Shown here one piece after another: positions 32,864 to 40,672 of a DNA stretch of 46,702 nt. A model generated the notes under the pieces. The model searched no databases and was not told the origin of the DNA. It saw only the letters and a program-made list of their open reading frames with translations. How positions within the stretch are numbered: position 1 is the first letter of the stretch; every line of letters starts with the position of its first letter. The stretch spans positions 1-46,702 of the forward strand of contig NZ_JACAFQ010000039.1 in assembly GCF_015354575.1 (NCBI RefSeq), written 5' to 3'. Origin of the DNA: Pseudomonas sp. UFMG81. Its GTDB lineage: Bacteria; Pseudomonadota; Gammaproteobacteria; Pseudomonadales; Pseudomonadaceae. Made by a program: the position numbers and the translations under genes.

Positions 32864-34221
32864 GGGTGAACGCCCTCGGGAGAGCCGTTCTCGGGCAAGC
32901 ATCCGTCCAAGGCATCAACTACATCGGTAAGTGCCACATGAAAATCGCTGTGGATCGATTGACCGAGCGCGTATTTAATCTCGCCAAACACATACGTCAC
33001 CGTACTGCCAGCGGCGCACGCCATATTTTGCCAATAGTAATATGATGTATTCTCAAGCTCTGCAATCATGATCACGATCCGTGTATCAGGCTTGCAGAAA
33101 ATCAAGTTGGCAAAGGCTGCCCCGGTTGCACCCACCACCACTTTCGCAGCAGAAAAGGTTTCGACTTGCTGGGCGAACGAAAGTTTTTCTGGCTCTACGA
33201 CCTCGAAACCCAGCCGAACCAGCGCATCTTCCAACTCTTGAGCATTGACCACATTCCTGTAACCCGAGTTTCGCCGAATGTACAAATACCGACCGGCGCA
33301 ATCCGCAGTGCCCAATGTACCCCATACCGCATCGCGTACGGCATGCAGCGCAGCAGGGCTGAACTGCCCCTGAGAATGCCCACTCAGTTGCTGGGTCCCA
33401 GGGCGCCGCTCAAAAGGAACATAACCACAATTTGAAATAACATGAGCCAAGCCAACACGAATACGCTTGCCTTTGTTGAGCAGAATCAGCGTCCGCTCTT
33501 CCCCGACCACGCAGCGAATGGCCGCCATGATGTTGGCATGCAGCCCGGCATCGATCAGCAACGGCAGTCCAGGGGGGGCGTGTTTTACGAACATCGCGAT
33601 ACGCGGCAGGACTTCAGTCATGAAGTGCGCGTAATTTGCGCTCAACGCATCCGTGAAAATCGCCGCCTCGTCGATGCGTTCGATATCGGGATCTACCCTG
33701 AAGGCATAGGCTTTCCGCCGCTTGGGCTTAAGGACCAAGCGACCGTGCATTTCCTCGCTGGTGTAATCATGGGTCGCACGAAAAAGCTCGTGATGCAAAA
33801 CCCTTTCACGATGAATAATGAAATTGCTGCCGCCGCGCACTACGCAGTCGGTTAACTGGGTAGTGTAAACCTCAGGAAACTGGTAAGTGTCATGCGGCGA
33901 GGGGCACCGTGCAACCAGGCGTGCGGGAAAAATTTTTGGCGACGGTGTAACCACCGATTCGTCTGGCGCGAGTGTAACCACGGTTTGCGCACAGGAGCGT
34001 ATGGTTCTCAGGCGAAATGGCTGGATGCGCGAAGACAACCGCTGGAAAACGGTAACGAACAGAGGAAATCCTCTCGTCCAGGCCCAGATAGCCAATTGAC
34101 GAGAAAAAGCATGAGGCTTCATGTAGCGATGGTAGAACCGCCCCAACGGTGTCCTGTTGAGGAGATACAACCGGGCGGAGTCCTGCCAGTTCCTGGACTC
34201 CTCATTCATCAGGCCTTTCAT
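32860..34221 (-). CDS. Glycosyltransferase 61 (DUF563) family protein
   Basis: A 453-residue protein whose C-terminal ~270 residues match the GT61/DUF563 family: IFTDALSANYAHFMTEVLPRIAMF (the NxxHFxxExLPR-type block), YLYIRRNSGYRNVVNAQEL (R-R-N) and VVGATGAAFANLIFCKPDTRIV. Such enzymes transfer xylose, GlcNAc or other sugars; the specificity here is unknown. Its ATG overlaps the wzt stop by four bases (ATGA), and its own stop overlaps the next GT start, so wzt and two GTs form a tightly coupled block. An ATG four codons in is an alternative start. Confidence 0.85.
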   Translation of the reverse strand: MKGLMNEESRNWQDSARLYLLNRTPLGRFYHRYMKPHAFSRQLAIWAWTRGFPLFVTVFQRLSSRIQPFRLRTIRSCAQTVVTLAPDESVVTPSPKIFPARLVARCPSPHDTYQFPEVYTTQLTDCVVRGGSNFIIHRERVLHHELFRATHDYTSEEMHGRLVLKPKRRKAYAFRVDPDIERIDEAAIFTDALSANYAHFMTEVLPRIAMFVKHAPPGLPLLIDAGLHANIMAAIRCVVGEERTLILLNKGKRIRVGLAHVISNCGYVPFERRPGTQQLSGHSQGQFSPAALHAVRDAVWGTLGTADCAGRYLYIRRNSGYRNVVNAQELEDALVRLGFEVVEPEKLSFAQQVETFSAAKVVVGATGAAFANLIFCKPDTRIVIMIAELENTSYYYWQNMACAAGSTVTYVFGEIKYALGQSIHSDFHVALTDVVDALDGCLPENGSPEGVHP

Positions 34222-34958
34222 TGAGTATTCCCACCCAGATATCGATCAATGATGATATCCGGATGACCATCATCCTTGACCCGTCCATGATCCATCCAGA
34301 TGACACGCGTGCACATCTTGCGCAACAGGTTTATATCATGCGAAACGAGGATCATGATGTCTGACTGGTTGACCAGATTGGCCATGCGGTCCGTCGCCTT
34401 CTTTACAAAGGCAGCGTCACCCCCGGCGAACATTTCATCGAGAATAAGAATCTGCGGTTGAATTGCAGTTGCCAGCGAGAATGCCAAGCGCAGATACATA
34501 CCCGTTGAATAGTATTTCACCGGCGTATCAATAAACTCTTCAATCTCCGAGAACGCGATAATTTCGGGTTCCAGGCGCTTCAGTTCAGCCTGGTCGTACT
34601 TGAGGATGGCACCATTGAGGTAGATATTCTCACGCCCGGTAAACTCCGGGTGAAAACCTGCACCAATCTCAAGCAGTGGCGCCACACGCCCAGTAACCTT
34701 TACCGACCCATGGGTCGGCTCATAGATATTGCACAATGCCTTGAGCAGCGTGCTTTTACCCGCGCCATTATGCCCGACGATACCAACACGCTCACCGCGC
34801 CCGACGGTCAGCGACACCTCATTGACAGCCCTGTACTCCGAGTACGACTTCTTTACATGCCGTCTGAAAATACTCGAAATATAGTCCTTCAGCGACGGCG
34901 ATCGATCACTGTAGCGGCGAAAGTCAATGGACAAATTTTCGATAACGATATTCGACAT
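34218..34958 (-). CDS. wzt: O-antigen ABC transporter ATP-binding protein, short form
   Basis: A 246-residue ABC ATPase that powers export of finished polysaccharide-lipid across the inner membrane with Wzm. Walker A GHNGAGKSTLLKAL, signature YSTGMYLRLAFSLA, Walker B ILILDEMFAGGDAAF and the switch His (LVSHDINLLRKM) are present. It ends soon after the ATPase core, so the C-terminal carbohydrate-binding domain found in chain-end-sensing Wzt proteins (as in E. coli O9a) is absent. It lies three bases past the wzm stop. Confidence 0.92.
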   Translation of the reverse strand: MSNIVIENLSIDFRRYSDRSPSLKDYISSIFRRHVKKSYSEYRAVNEVSLTVGRGERVGIVGHNGAGKSTLLKALCNIYEPTHGSVKVTGRVAPLLEIGAGFHPEFTGRENIYLNGAILKYDQAELKRLEPEIIAFSEIEEFIDTPVKYYSTGMYLRLAFSLATAIQPQILILDEMFAGGDAAFVKKATDRMANLVNQSDIMILVSHDINLLRKMCTRVIWMDHGRVKDDGHPDIIIDRYLGGNTQ

Positions 34959-34961
34959 ACA

Positions 34962-35747
34962 TTAGAGCCTGTAAACAAGTTTCTTTTCGTTTGCCGACAA
35001 TACCGCCAGACCGATCAGCAGTGAAAGAATTGCAAAAATAAATGCGAGCGAGAATGACGTAGCCGAAGGCAACGTACCATGCGCCAGCGGCGAACGGAAA
35101 AGATCAACATAGGCAACCAAGGGGTTGATCTTCATCAAGAAGGCAGCCGGGCCACCCAGCATGGTCTTGTCATACATGATCGGCGTCAGGAAGAACATGG
35201 CCTGCAGAATCACGTTGATGATATAGACAAGGTCCCGGAAGAACACGGTGACAACCGACATCACCAAGCCGATACCGAGCGAGAATATAAACAGCAATAA
35301 AAACGAGAGCGGAAGAACAAACAACGCAAGCGAAAATTTACCGCCCAACACGAGAATGATGACAAACAGCGCCAGGAACGACAGCAGCGTATCAATGGCA
35401 ACCCCAAATGACACCGCCAAGGGGAACAGAATCTTGGGCAAATAGATTTTCTTGATCAGCCCTTCGTTGCTGATGATCGCCTGGCAGGACTGCGAGACCG
35501 TGGAACTGAAGCTGTTCCAGGCTATCATCCCGGAGAACAGAAACACGGAGTACTCCCGCAGCGGCACCTTGAACAAGGCCGAGAATACAATAGCGGTCAC
35601 CGACATCATCAGCAGTGGGTTGATCAAGGTCCAGAAGTACCCCACCACCGTGCGACGATAACGCAATATCAACTGCTGGCGCACCAACTGCCAGAGCACA
35701 TAACTATTGGCTTGGACTTCAGTCCATCGCCGCGATATTCCTACCAC
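34962..35747 (-). CDS. wzm: O-antigen ABC transporter permease
   Basis: A 261-residue ABC-2-type permease with six hydrophobic helices. RYRRTVVGYFWTLINPLLMM is the family's N-terminal interface motif, and PLVAYVDLFRSPLAHG precedes the last helix. With Wzt it exports undecaprenyl-diphosphate-linked O-polysaccharide to the periplasm. The start codon is GTG at 35747, with gaggtggtgaagta upstream. No Wzx/Wzy is visible, so assembly is of the ABC type. Confidence 0.93.
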   Translation of the reverse strand: MVGISRRWTEVQANSYVLWQLVRQQLILRYRRTVVGYFWTLINPLLMMSVTAIVFSALFKVPLREYSVFLFSGMIAWNSFSSTVSQSCQAIISNEGLIKKIYLPKILFPLAVSFGVAIDTLLSFLALFVIILVLGGKFSLALFVLPLSFLLLFIFSLGIGLVMSVVTVFFRDLVYIINVILQAMFFLTPIMYDKTMLGGPAAFLMKINPLVAYVDLFRSPLAHGTLPSATSFSLAFIFAILSLLIGLAVLSANEKKLVYRL

Positions 35748-35836
35748 TACTTCACCACCTCAATCGCAATAAATTTCGCCTGCCCTTGGTGACCGCGCCC
35801 GGCCCGCGCACTTGCGCCACTGCCTGCCGAAACGAG

Positions 35837-35860
35837 ACTGGCCCGTGCAGGCGGGCCAGT
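35837..35860. repeat. Perfect hairpin between the aminotransferase and wzm genes
   Basis: actggcccg, six-base loop, cgggccagt: nine perfect, GC-rich pairs in the 188-base gap between the aminotransferase stop and the wzm start. It lacks a T-run; it could lower read-through or stabilise RNA ends between the sugar-synthesis and export parts of the unit. Confidence 0.6.
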
Positions 35861-35935
35861 CTACAGCGCGTCACACATCACGCCAGGGCGTCATCGACTT
35901 CCCCCCGGCCAACCCGGTTGTCCGCTGTCGTGATG

Positions 35936-37048
35936 CTATTGGGCCTGGAAGCTGTTGCAGCACTCGATGACCTGCTGCGCTTCTTCATCGGACATCGTCG
36001 GCCCGATCGGAAGGCTCAGCACCTCATCGTGAATGCGCTCGGTCAACGGCAGAGACAGATGGGAGAACTGCGGATACGCTTCCTGCTTGTGGGGCGGGAT
36101 CGGGTAATGGATCAGCGTACTGATGCCATTCTTGGCCAAGTGCGCTTGCAGCTCGGCACGCCGACTGCTGCGCACCACATAGAGGTGGAACACATGCTGC
36201 TGGTGCTCATCGTGCTCCCACAGTGGCAGCTGGATGGCGGGGTTCTTGATGCCATCCTGATACTGTCGGGCAATTTCACGACGACGCTCAGTATGGGCAT
36301 CGAGGTGGCGCAATTTGACCGAGAGCATGGCCGCCTGAATTTCGTCCAGTCGACTGTTAACGCCCGGGTAAATGTTCTTGTACTTCTCATGGGAGCCATA
36401 GTTGCGAAGGGCTCGCAACGCTTGGGCCAGATCATCGTCATTGGTGGTGATCGCCCCTGCATCCCCCAGGGCCCCCAGGTTTTTGCCAGGGTAGAAGCTG
36501 AAACCTGCCGCGTCCCCCCAATTGCCTGCCTTGCGCCCGTCGATGGTTGCACCGTGGGCCTGGGCGGCATCTTCAAGCACCAGAAGCTTGTGCTTACGGG
36601 CAATTTCCATGATGCCAGGCATGTCGGCCAGGCGCCCATAGAGGTGAACGGGCAGAATGGCACGTGTGCGCTCGGTCAACGCCGCTTCGAGCGCTGCAGT
36701 GCCCAGGTTGAATGTGCCCTCTTCCGGCTCGACGAGCACAGGCACCAGGCGGTTCTCGGTAATCGCGAGAATACTGGCAATGTAGGTATTGGCAGGCACG
36801 ATGACTTCGTCCCCTTCCTTCAGCTTGCCTAGCAGCTTCCAAGCTCGCAACGTCAGGATCAGCGCATCCAGGCCATTGGCGACACCGATGCAGTGACGCA
36901 CACCACACCAGGCGGCGAACTCATGCTCGAACGCCTCCAACTCACGCCCGCCAATGAACCAACCAGAATCGATGACGCGACGACACGCCTCAACGAGTTC
37001 ATCGCGGAAAGACTTATTGACTTCTTTCAAATCCAGAAAACTAATCAC
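35936..37048 (-). CDS. fdtB: Sugar-nucleotide 3-aminotransferase (DegT/DnrJ/EryC1/StrS)
   Basis: A 370-residue PLP enzyme. The active-site Lys lies in GFSFYPGKNLGALGDAGAITT, the PLP-ring contact in LEDAAQAHGA, and HVFHLYVVRSSRR and PIPPHKQEAYPQF complete the family set. Given FdtA next to it, the likely reaction is transamination of the 3-keto sugar to dTDP-3-amino-3,6-dideoxyhexose. The start is GTG at 37048. It lies 103 bases after the GNAT gene in the same unit. The symbol is by pathway context; QdtB-type specificity is not excluded. Confidence 0.88.
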   Translation of the reverse strand: MISFLDLKEVNKSFRDELVEACRRVIDSGWFIGGRELEAFEHEFAAWCGVRHCIGVANGLDALILTLRAWKLLGKLKEGDEVIVPANTYIASILAITENRLVPVLVEPEEGTFNLGTAALEAALTERTRAILPVHLYGRLADMPGIMEIARKHKLLVLEDAAQAHGATIDGRKAGNWGDAAGFSFYPGKNLGALGDAGAITTNDDDLAQALRALRNYGSHEKYKNIYPGVNSRLDEIQAAMLSVKLRHLDAHTERRREIARQYQDGIKNPAIQLPLWEHDEHQQHVFHLYVVRSSRRAELQAHLAKNGISTLIHYPIPPHKQEAYPQFSHLSLPLTERIHDEVLSLPIGPTMSDEEAQQVIECCNSFQAQ

Positions 37049-37151
37049 TCAACCCCCTAAGGTGCATCACGAGCACCCTATACGACCAATCAGGTAAATA
37101 CCTTGGAGCCCCTGTTTCGAGGTCGCCCCAAAGCAAGCAATGCATTATGAG

Positions 37152-37697
37152 TCAGCCCTTTCTGGGCTCTTTGTGAATGACTTTTTCAAAATCAACACGA
37201 ACCTGATCAACCGCATCCTTGGTGATTTCGAAATAGAAGTTCTCATCATCCTCCGAAACGCGGACTGCGCCCATGCGCTCGTGGTACTTCACGACCTTCT
37301 CATTACCCTTTCGCACATCAAAATGTGACTTCGCGAAGCCCAACTCATCAAAACCGACGTCATACACCATCAAGGTGCTCTCAAGCGCCGCTGTTTTGGT
37401 CTTGTTTTCTTCCAGGAGAATCCAGCTTCCCCAGCAGAACGAATCCTGCCGAAAATCGTAGAGACGGACCGTCCCGCATCGGCTTCCGTCATCCAGCCGC
37501 TCGATGATGAAATAGAACTGGGTCCTGTCACGCTCATCCTGCTTGTAGCGTTCGATCCAGCGGCGCTGGGCATCGACGTCGTTGGTCACTTCGGACAGGA
37601 AACGATTGTATTTGGGGTCCAGGCGCAAAGACAGAATGAACGATGCATCGTCGGGCTCGACCAGTCGCAACCGAACCGTCTTGGATTCAATTCTCAT
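37152..37697 (-). CDS. GNAT N-acyltransferase for the 3-amino sugar
   Basis: A 181-residue GNAT-fold protein: KTVRLRLVEPDDASFILSLR at the N-terminus, GTVRLYDFRQDSFCWGSWIL in the middle, and FAKSHFDVRKGNEKVVKYHERMGA at the acyl-CoA/substrate end. By context it N-acylates the amino sugar made by the aminotransferase. Known FdtC/QdtC enzymes for this step are left-handed b-helix proteins, so use of a GNAT is unusual. The start at 37697 is chosen: its ATGA overlaps the fdtA stop and ggagcg lies eight bases upstream. An ATG two codons earlier has too short a spacing. Confidence 0.82.
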   Translation of the reverse strand: MRIESKTVRLRLVEPDDASFILSLRLDPKYNRFLSEVTNDVDAQRRWIERYKQDERDRTQFYFIIERLDDGSRCGTVRLYDFRQDSFCWGSWILLEENKTKTAALESTLMVYDVGFDELGFAKSHFDVRKGNEKVVKYHERMGAVRVSEDDENFYFEITKDAVDQVRVDFEKVIHKEPRKG

Positions 37698-38095
37698 TTG
37701 CATCGCTCCGTGACAAACTTCTGGTAGTCGCGGATGTAATCCGCCTCATCATAAAGCTCGCTGGCGAGCACCATGAGTACGCAATCATCGCTGAAATGGT
37801 GCATTTCTCGCCAAACCAAGTCTTCAATGAGCAGCCCACGCGTAGGTGTGTCCATGACGACTTCCTCGCGCTTGTGGCCGTCATCCAGCACCATCGTGCA
37901 GGAACCTGCCACACACACCGCTACCTGGCGAAGTTTGCGGTGAGCGTGATAGCCGCGACTGACGCCCTCAGCAGTGTTGTAGATGAAATAAACGCGGCGG
38001 ATCTCAAAGGGCACATTATGCTCTCGCTCGAGAGCCACCAGGCTCCCTCGCGCATCACCCAGGACCTGAAAATCAATCCATTTAACCAGGCTCAC
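37694..38095 (-). CDS. fdtA: dTDP-4-keto-6-deoxyglucose 3,4-ketoisomerase
   Basis: A 133-residue WxcM-like cupin that isomerises dTDP-4-keto-6-deoxyglucose to the 3-keto form. GDARGSLVALEREHNVPFEIRRVYFIY, RGYHAHRKLRQVAVCVAGSC (catalytic His pair) and LASELYDEADYIRDY are typical. Arg16 (GDARGSL) and His99 (WREMHHF) occupy positions that, as I recall from work on QdtA, favour the galacto product (Fuc3N series) over gluco (Qui3N). The start codon is GTG with ggagg upstream. It is the first gene of the minus-strand unit; the GNAT start overlaps its stop. Confidence 0.88.
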   Translation of the reverse strand: MSLVKWIDFQVLGDARGSLVALEREHNVPFEIRRVYFIYNTAEGVSRGYHAHRKLRQVAVCVAGSCTMVLDDGHKREEVVMDTPTRGLLIEDLVWREMHHFSDDCVLMVLASELYDEADYIRDYQKFVTERCK

Positions 38096-38531
38096 CAGCC
38101 TCGTCCTCCATAAATATTAAGCTTCAAAGCAGTCGCTTTGGTCATGCATTCACCAGCCGATCCGCGCCCGACCAGCCGGCGCTGGCCGTGTGCCCTTCAC
38201 TGCCGTGAAAAAGCTGGTGCTGGGGGCGTGCGGCAAAACTGCCTGGGCAAAACCCAGTACAAAGTGAAGGCATCATATCATGAGTTGCGCTGTGCTCCTG
38301 GGGATCCGCTGATCTGCCGTGCGTCGCGCGCAGCCCCTCCCCAGACATAGTTCGCTATTATAGCAATCGACCAGGGTCGCCGGCACCCCCCTCATCTCCA
38401 GGCGAGCCGTTTTTTCAGAAGCGGAAATAGACACCCTACGTTGACGGGATAGCGTATTTTTGACAGAGCAGCACCTAACCACTCGCTAATAAAAATAATT
38501 CATCAATCATCGAGCGAACATCAACAGAAAA
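38096..38531. promoter_or_regulatory. Divergent promoter region of the two O-antigen units
   Basis: 436 bases between fdtA (minus) and the fused transferase gene (plus), richer in A/T towards the right. A perfect ttgaca at 38460-38465 precedes the A/T-rich taataaaaataatt by about 21 bases, so a plus-strand promoter is likely near there, though the spacing is not canonical. No JUMPstart/ops element was seen. No gene is supported inside. Confidence 0.45.
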
Positions 38532-40655
38532 ATGACGTTCTTAACAAACAGCATAAGATCTGCAGTCGGCTTTCTGTGCAGAAAGCACCAAGCTCAAGCG
38601 CAACCTCCCGAGTCCCTTTCAGTCCCCCCTCCAGCGGCAGACCTCCCACCACCGCAAGCCCCAACGGTCGACCTCCCGTCACCGGATTCCTCAGCAGCCG
38701 ACCTCCCGCTATCGGAATCCCCGGCGGCTGCCACCCCGCAGGAGCTCCGGCAGGATGAATGCCCACCCGCCGAAGACGGGCAGGCGGCTATCACTCAAAC
38801 CCAGGAGCCACACTTGGCACCTGTACCCTTTTCCAGCAAGGACGGCAAAGGGGTGCGCGTTTTATTCGTCGCCCAGCACCCCTCCTTGCTCTCGGGCTGG
38901 CGCAGTCTGATCCGACAAATGAATGAGGACTCTAGATTCATCATCAAGGTCCTACTCTGCCCATTCCTTCATCCTTTGACCTCTGCGTCGGCCACCCTGC
39001 ACAGCATGCGACAGGCCTTGATTGACGAGAACATCAGCTTTTGCACCGCTGACGCCATCAATCCGGAACACTATCGACCGCATGTCGCGTTCTTGCAAAA
39101 TCCTTACGACGAAACACGCCCTGCACGCTTCAAAAGCGCAGCCCTGGCACAGGCGGGTATCCGCGTTGCCTATATCCCCTACGGCCTGGAAATGGGCGGA
39201 GGCGCATGGAATCTCAAGGCTCAGTTCGACTTGCCCGTTCAGCGGCAGGCCTGGAGAATATTTGCCAGATCCGAGCGGCATAAGGCCATGTTCGCAAAAT
39301 ACTGCCGATCTGGCAGCAATCACGTTGTAGTTACCGGCCACCCGAAATTCGATAACAAACCGACTGAGGCCACCCAGTCCCTCCCCGCCCAGCCCTTGTT
39401 CGCCGCGAAGTCGAAAGGCCGAAGAACCATACTCTGGACACCTCATTTTTCGGTAACACAGACGCCAGCCTGGTCAACATTCACGCTGTACAGCGAAACT
39501 ATATTCGAAACGTTTGCCAAACGGCCGGATCTCTTCCTGCTCGTACGACCACACCCGCTTTTCTATAAGGCCATGCGCGACAATGGCCACTGGACAGAGG
39601 ACGGCGAAGCGACATTTCGCCAGATGCTGGAATACAGTGAAAACATGGCACTGGATGACACGCCGGACTACCAGAGCGCGTTCAACGCGTCCAGTGCACT
39701 CATGACTGATGTGGGCTCGTTTCTGCTTGAATACCTGGCTACCGACAAGCCGCTGCTCTACCTGCACCACCCAGAAGGTTTGGGCATGAATGACGACAGC
39801 GCGCTGGTTGAGAGTTTATATAAAGCCGCGGGCACCAATGACATCATCAATTTCGTAAATATGATTGCAGCCGGCGAAGACGACCGCCTGAACATGCGAC
39901 TTCGAGCCAAATCAGAATTCCTATTTGGCCTCAATGAGAACATCGCTAAAAATATCTGTGACATCATTTATGACAGCCTGCACCAGGGCGACGACTGGTC
40001 CCCTGCATTCGACCCCTCGCACTCCGACAGCCAGCTGAAGTCTGAAAACTACTGGCGAGAATCAACAACAACCTACCTGGCTCCTCCCGAGTATTATGAG
40101 AAAAAAACATTAATCCTCGAGGAGCAACTGTCAAAACTCAAGAACATTCACAGCGCCATCGACATCGGTTGCGGCGACGGTAAATACTCCTTACAAATAG
40201 CCAAGCACGCCAAAAGGGTACAAGCCTACGAGCTGTCTGCCAACCTTGTGGCTCAAGCACACGAAAGCGCGCAACTCAATAATGCCAAGAACATCACCTT
40301 CATTCAGAATGAGCTGGACGATATCGCTCCGTTTGAGAAATTCGACCTCATCTCATGCCTCGGCGTGACCAGTTGCGTCATCGACAGCCTGAAATTCATC
40401 CACTTCCTGCAACGCCTCAAGTCATTGGCCAAACCGGGCGCCACGTTGATGCTCATTGACAGCCTGTCCACCGCCGCGGATCAGTTTGCTGAAGACCAAA
40501 GTGGCTACCAAGCCTGCTACAGATCAATCTCTGACTACAAAACCCTGGTCACACAACTCGGATTTGAGCTTTCTGAGGAAATTCTGATTACCGAGGCCAG
40601 GGAGCGACAACTGGTCAACAAGTTATTCATTTTCAAAGCCATCTTCAGTTCCTGA
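38532..40655 (+). CDS. Glycerophosphotransferase-like domain fused to a methyltransferase
   Basis: A 707-residue, two-domain protein. Residues 21-100 are a Pro/Ala-rich, probably disordered segment with ten-residue repeats. Residues ~107-485 resemble CDP-glycerol:polyol glycerophosphotransferases (TagF-like, GT-B fold): VTGHPKFDN, RTILWTPHFSV, LLVRPHPLFYK and MTDVGSFLLEYLATDKPLLYL. The His of the usual HGxxxK loop seems absent (YIPYGLEMGGG). Residues ~525-707 are a class I methyltransferase (IDIGCGDGKYSLQIA). So one polypeptide may transfer a phospho-group from a CDP-donor and methylate it or the sugar. It heads a four-gene operon lying between O-antigen genes. Confidence 0.75.
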   Translation: MTFLTNSIRSAVGFLCRKHQAQAQPPESLSVPPPAADLPPPQAPTVDLPSPDSSAADLPLSESPAAATPQELRQDECPPAEDGQAAITQTQEPHLAPVPFSSKDGKGVRVLFVAQHPSLLSGWRSLIRQMNEDSRFIIKVLLCPFLHPLTSASATLHSMRQALIDENISFCTADAINPEHYRPHVAFLQNPYDETRPARFKSAALAQAGIRVAYIPYGLEMGGGAWNLKAQFDLPVQRQAWRIFARSERHKAMFAKYCRSGSNHVVVTGHPKFDNKPTEATQSLPAQPLFAAKSKGRRTILWTPHFSVTQTPAWSTFTLYSETIFETFAKRPDLFLLVRPHPLFYKAMRDNGHWTEDGEATFRQMLEYSENMALDDTPDYQSAFNASSALMTDVGSFLLEYLATDKPLLYLHHPEGLGMNDDSALVESLYKAAGTNDIINFVNMIAAGEDDRLNMRLRAKSEFLFGLNENIAKNICDIIYDSLHQGDDWSPAFDPSHSDSQLKSENYWRESTTTYLAPPEYYEKKTLILEEQLSKLKNIHSAIDIGCGDGKYSLQIAKHAKRVQAYELSANLVAQAHESAQLNNAKNITFIQNELDDIAPFEKFDLISCLGVTSCVIDSLKFIHFLQRLKSLAKPGATLMLIDSLSTAADQFAEDQSGYQACYRSISDYKTLVTQLGFELSEEILITEARERQLVNKLFIFKAIFSS
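38638..38727 (+). repeat. Three 30-bp tandem repeats in coding sequence
   Basis: Three consecutive 30-base units, each with acctccc at the same phase (38641, 38671, 38701), encode ADLPPPQAPT, VDLPSPDSSA and ADLPLSESPA. They form the proline-rich linker of the fused transferase and could vary in number without shifting the frame. Confidence 0.8.
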
Positions 40656-40672
40656 CAAGAAACGGGGCACTC

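Noticed and set aside
38096..38531. JUMPstart/ops element before the polysaccharide genes
   Set aside because: Only ggatagcg-like partial resemblance at 38446-38455; the ggcggtag core is absent.
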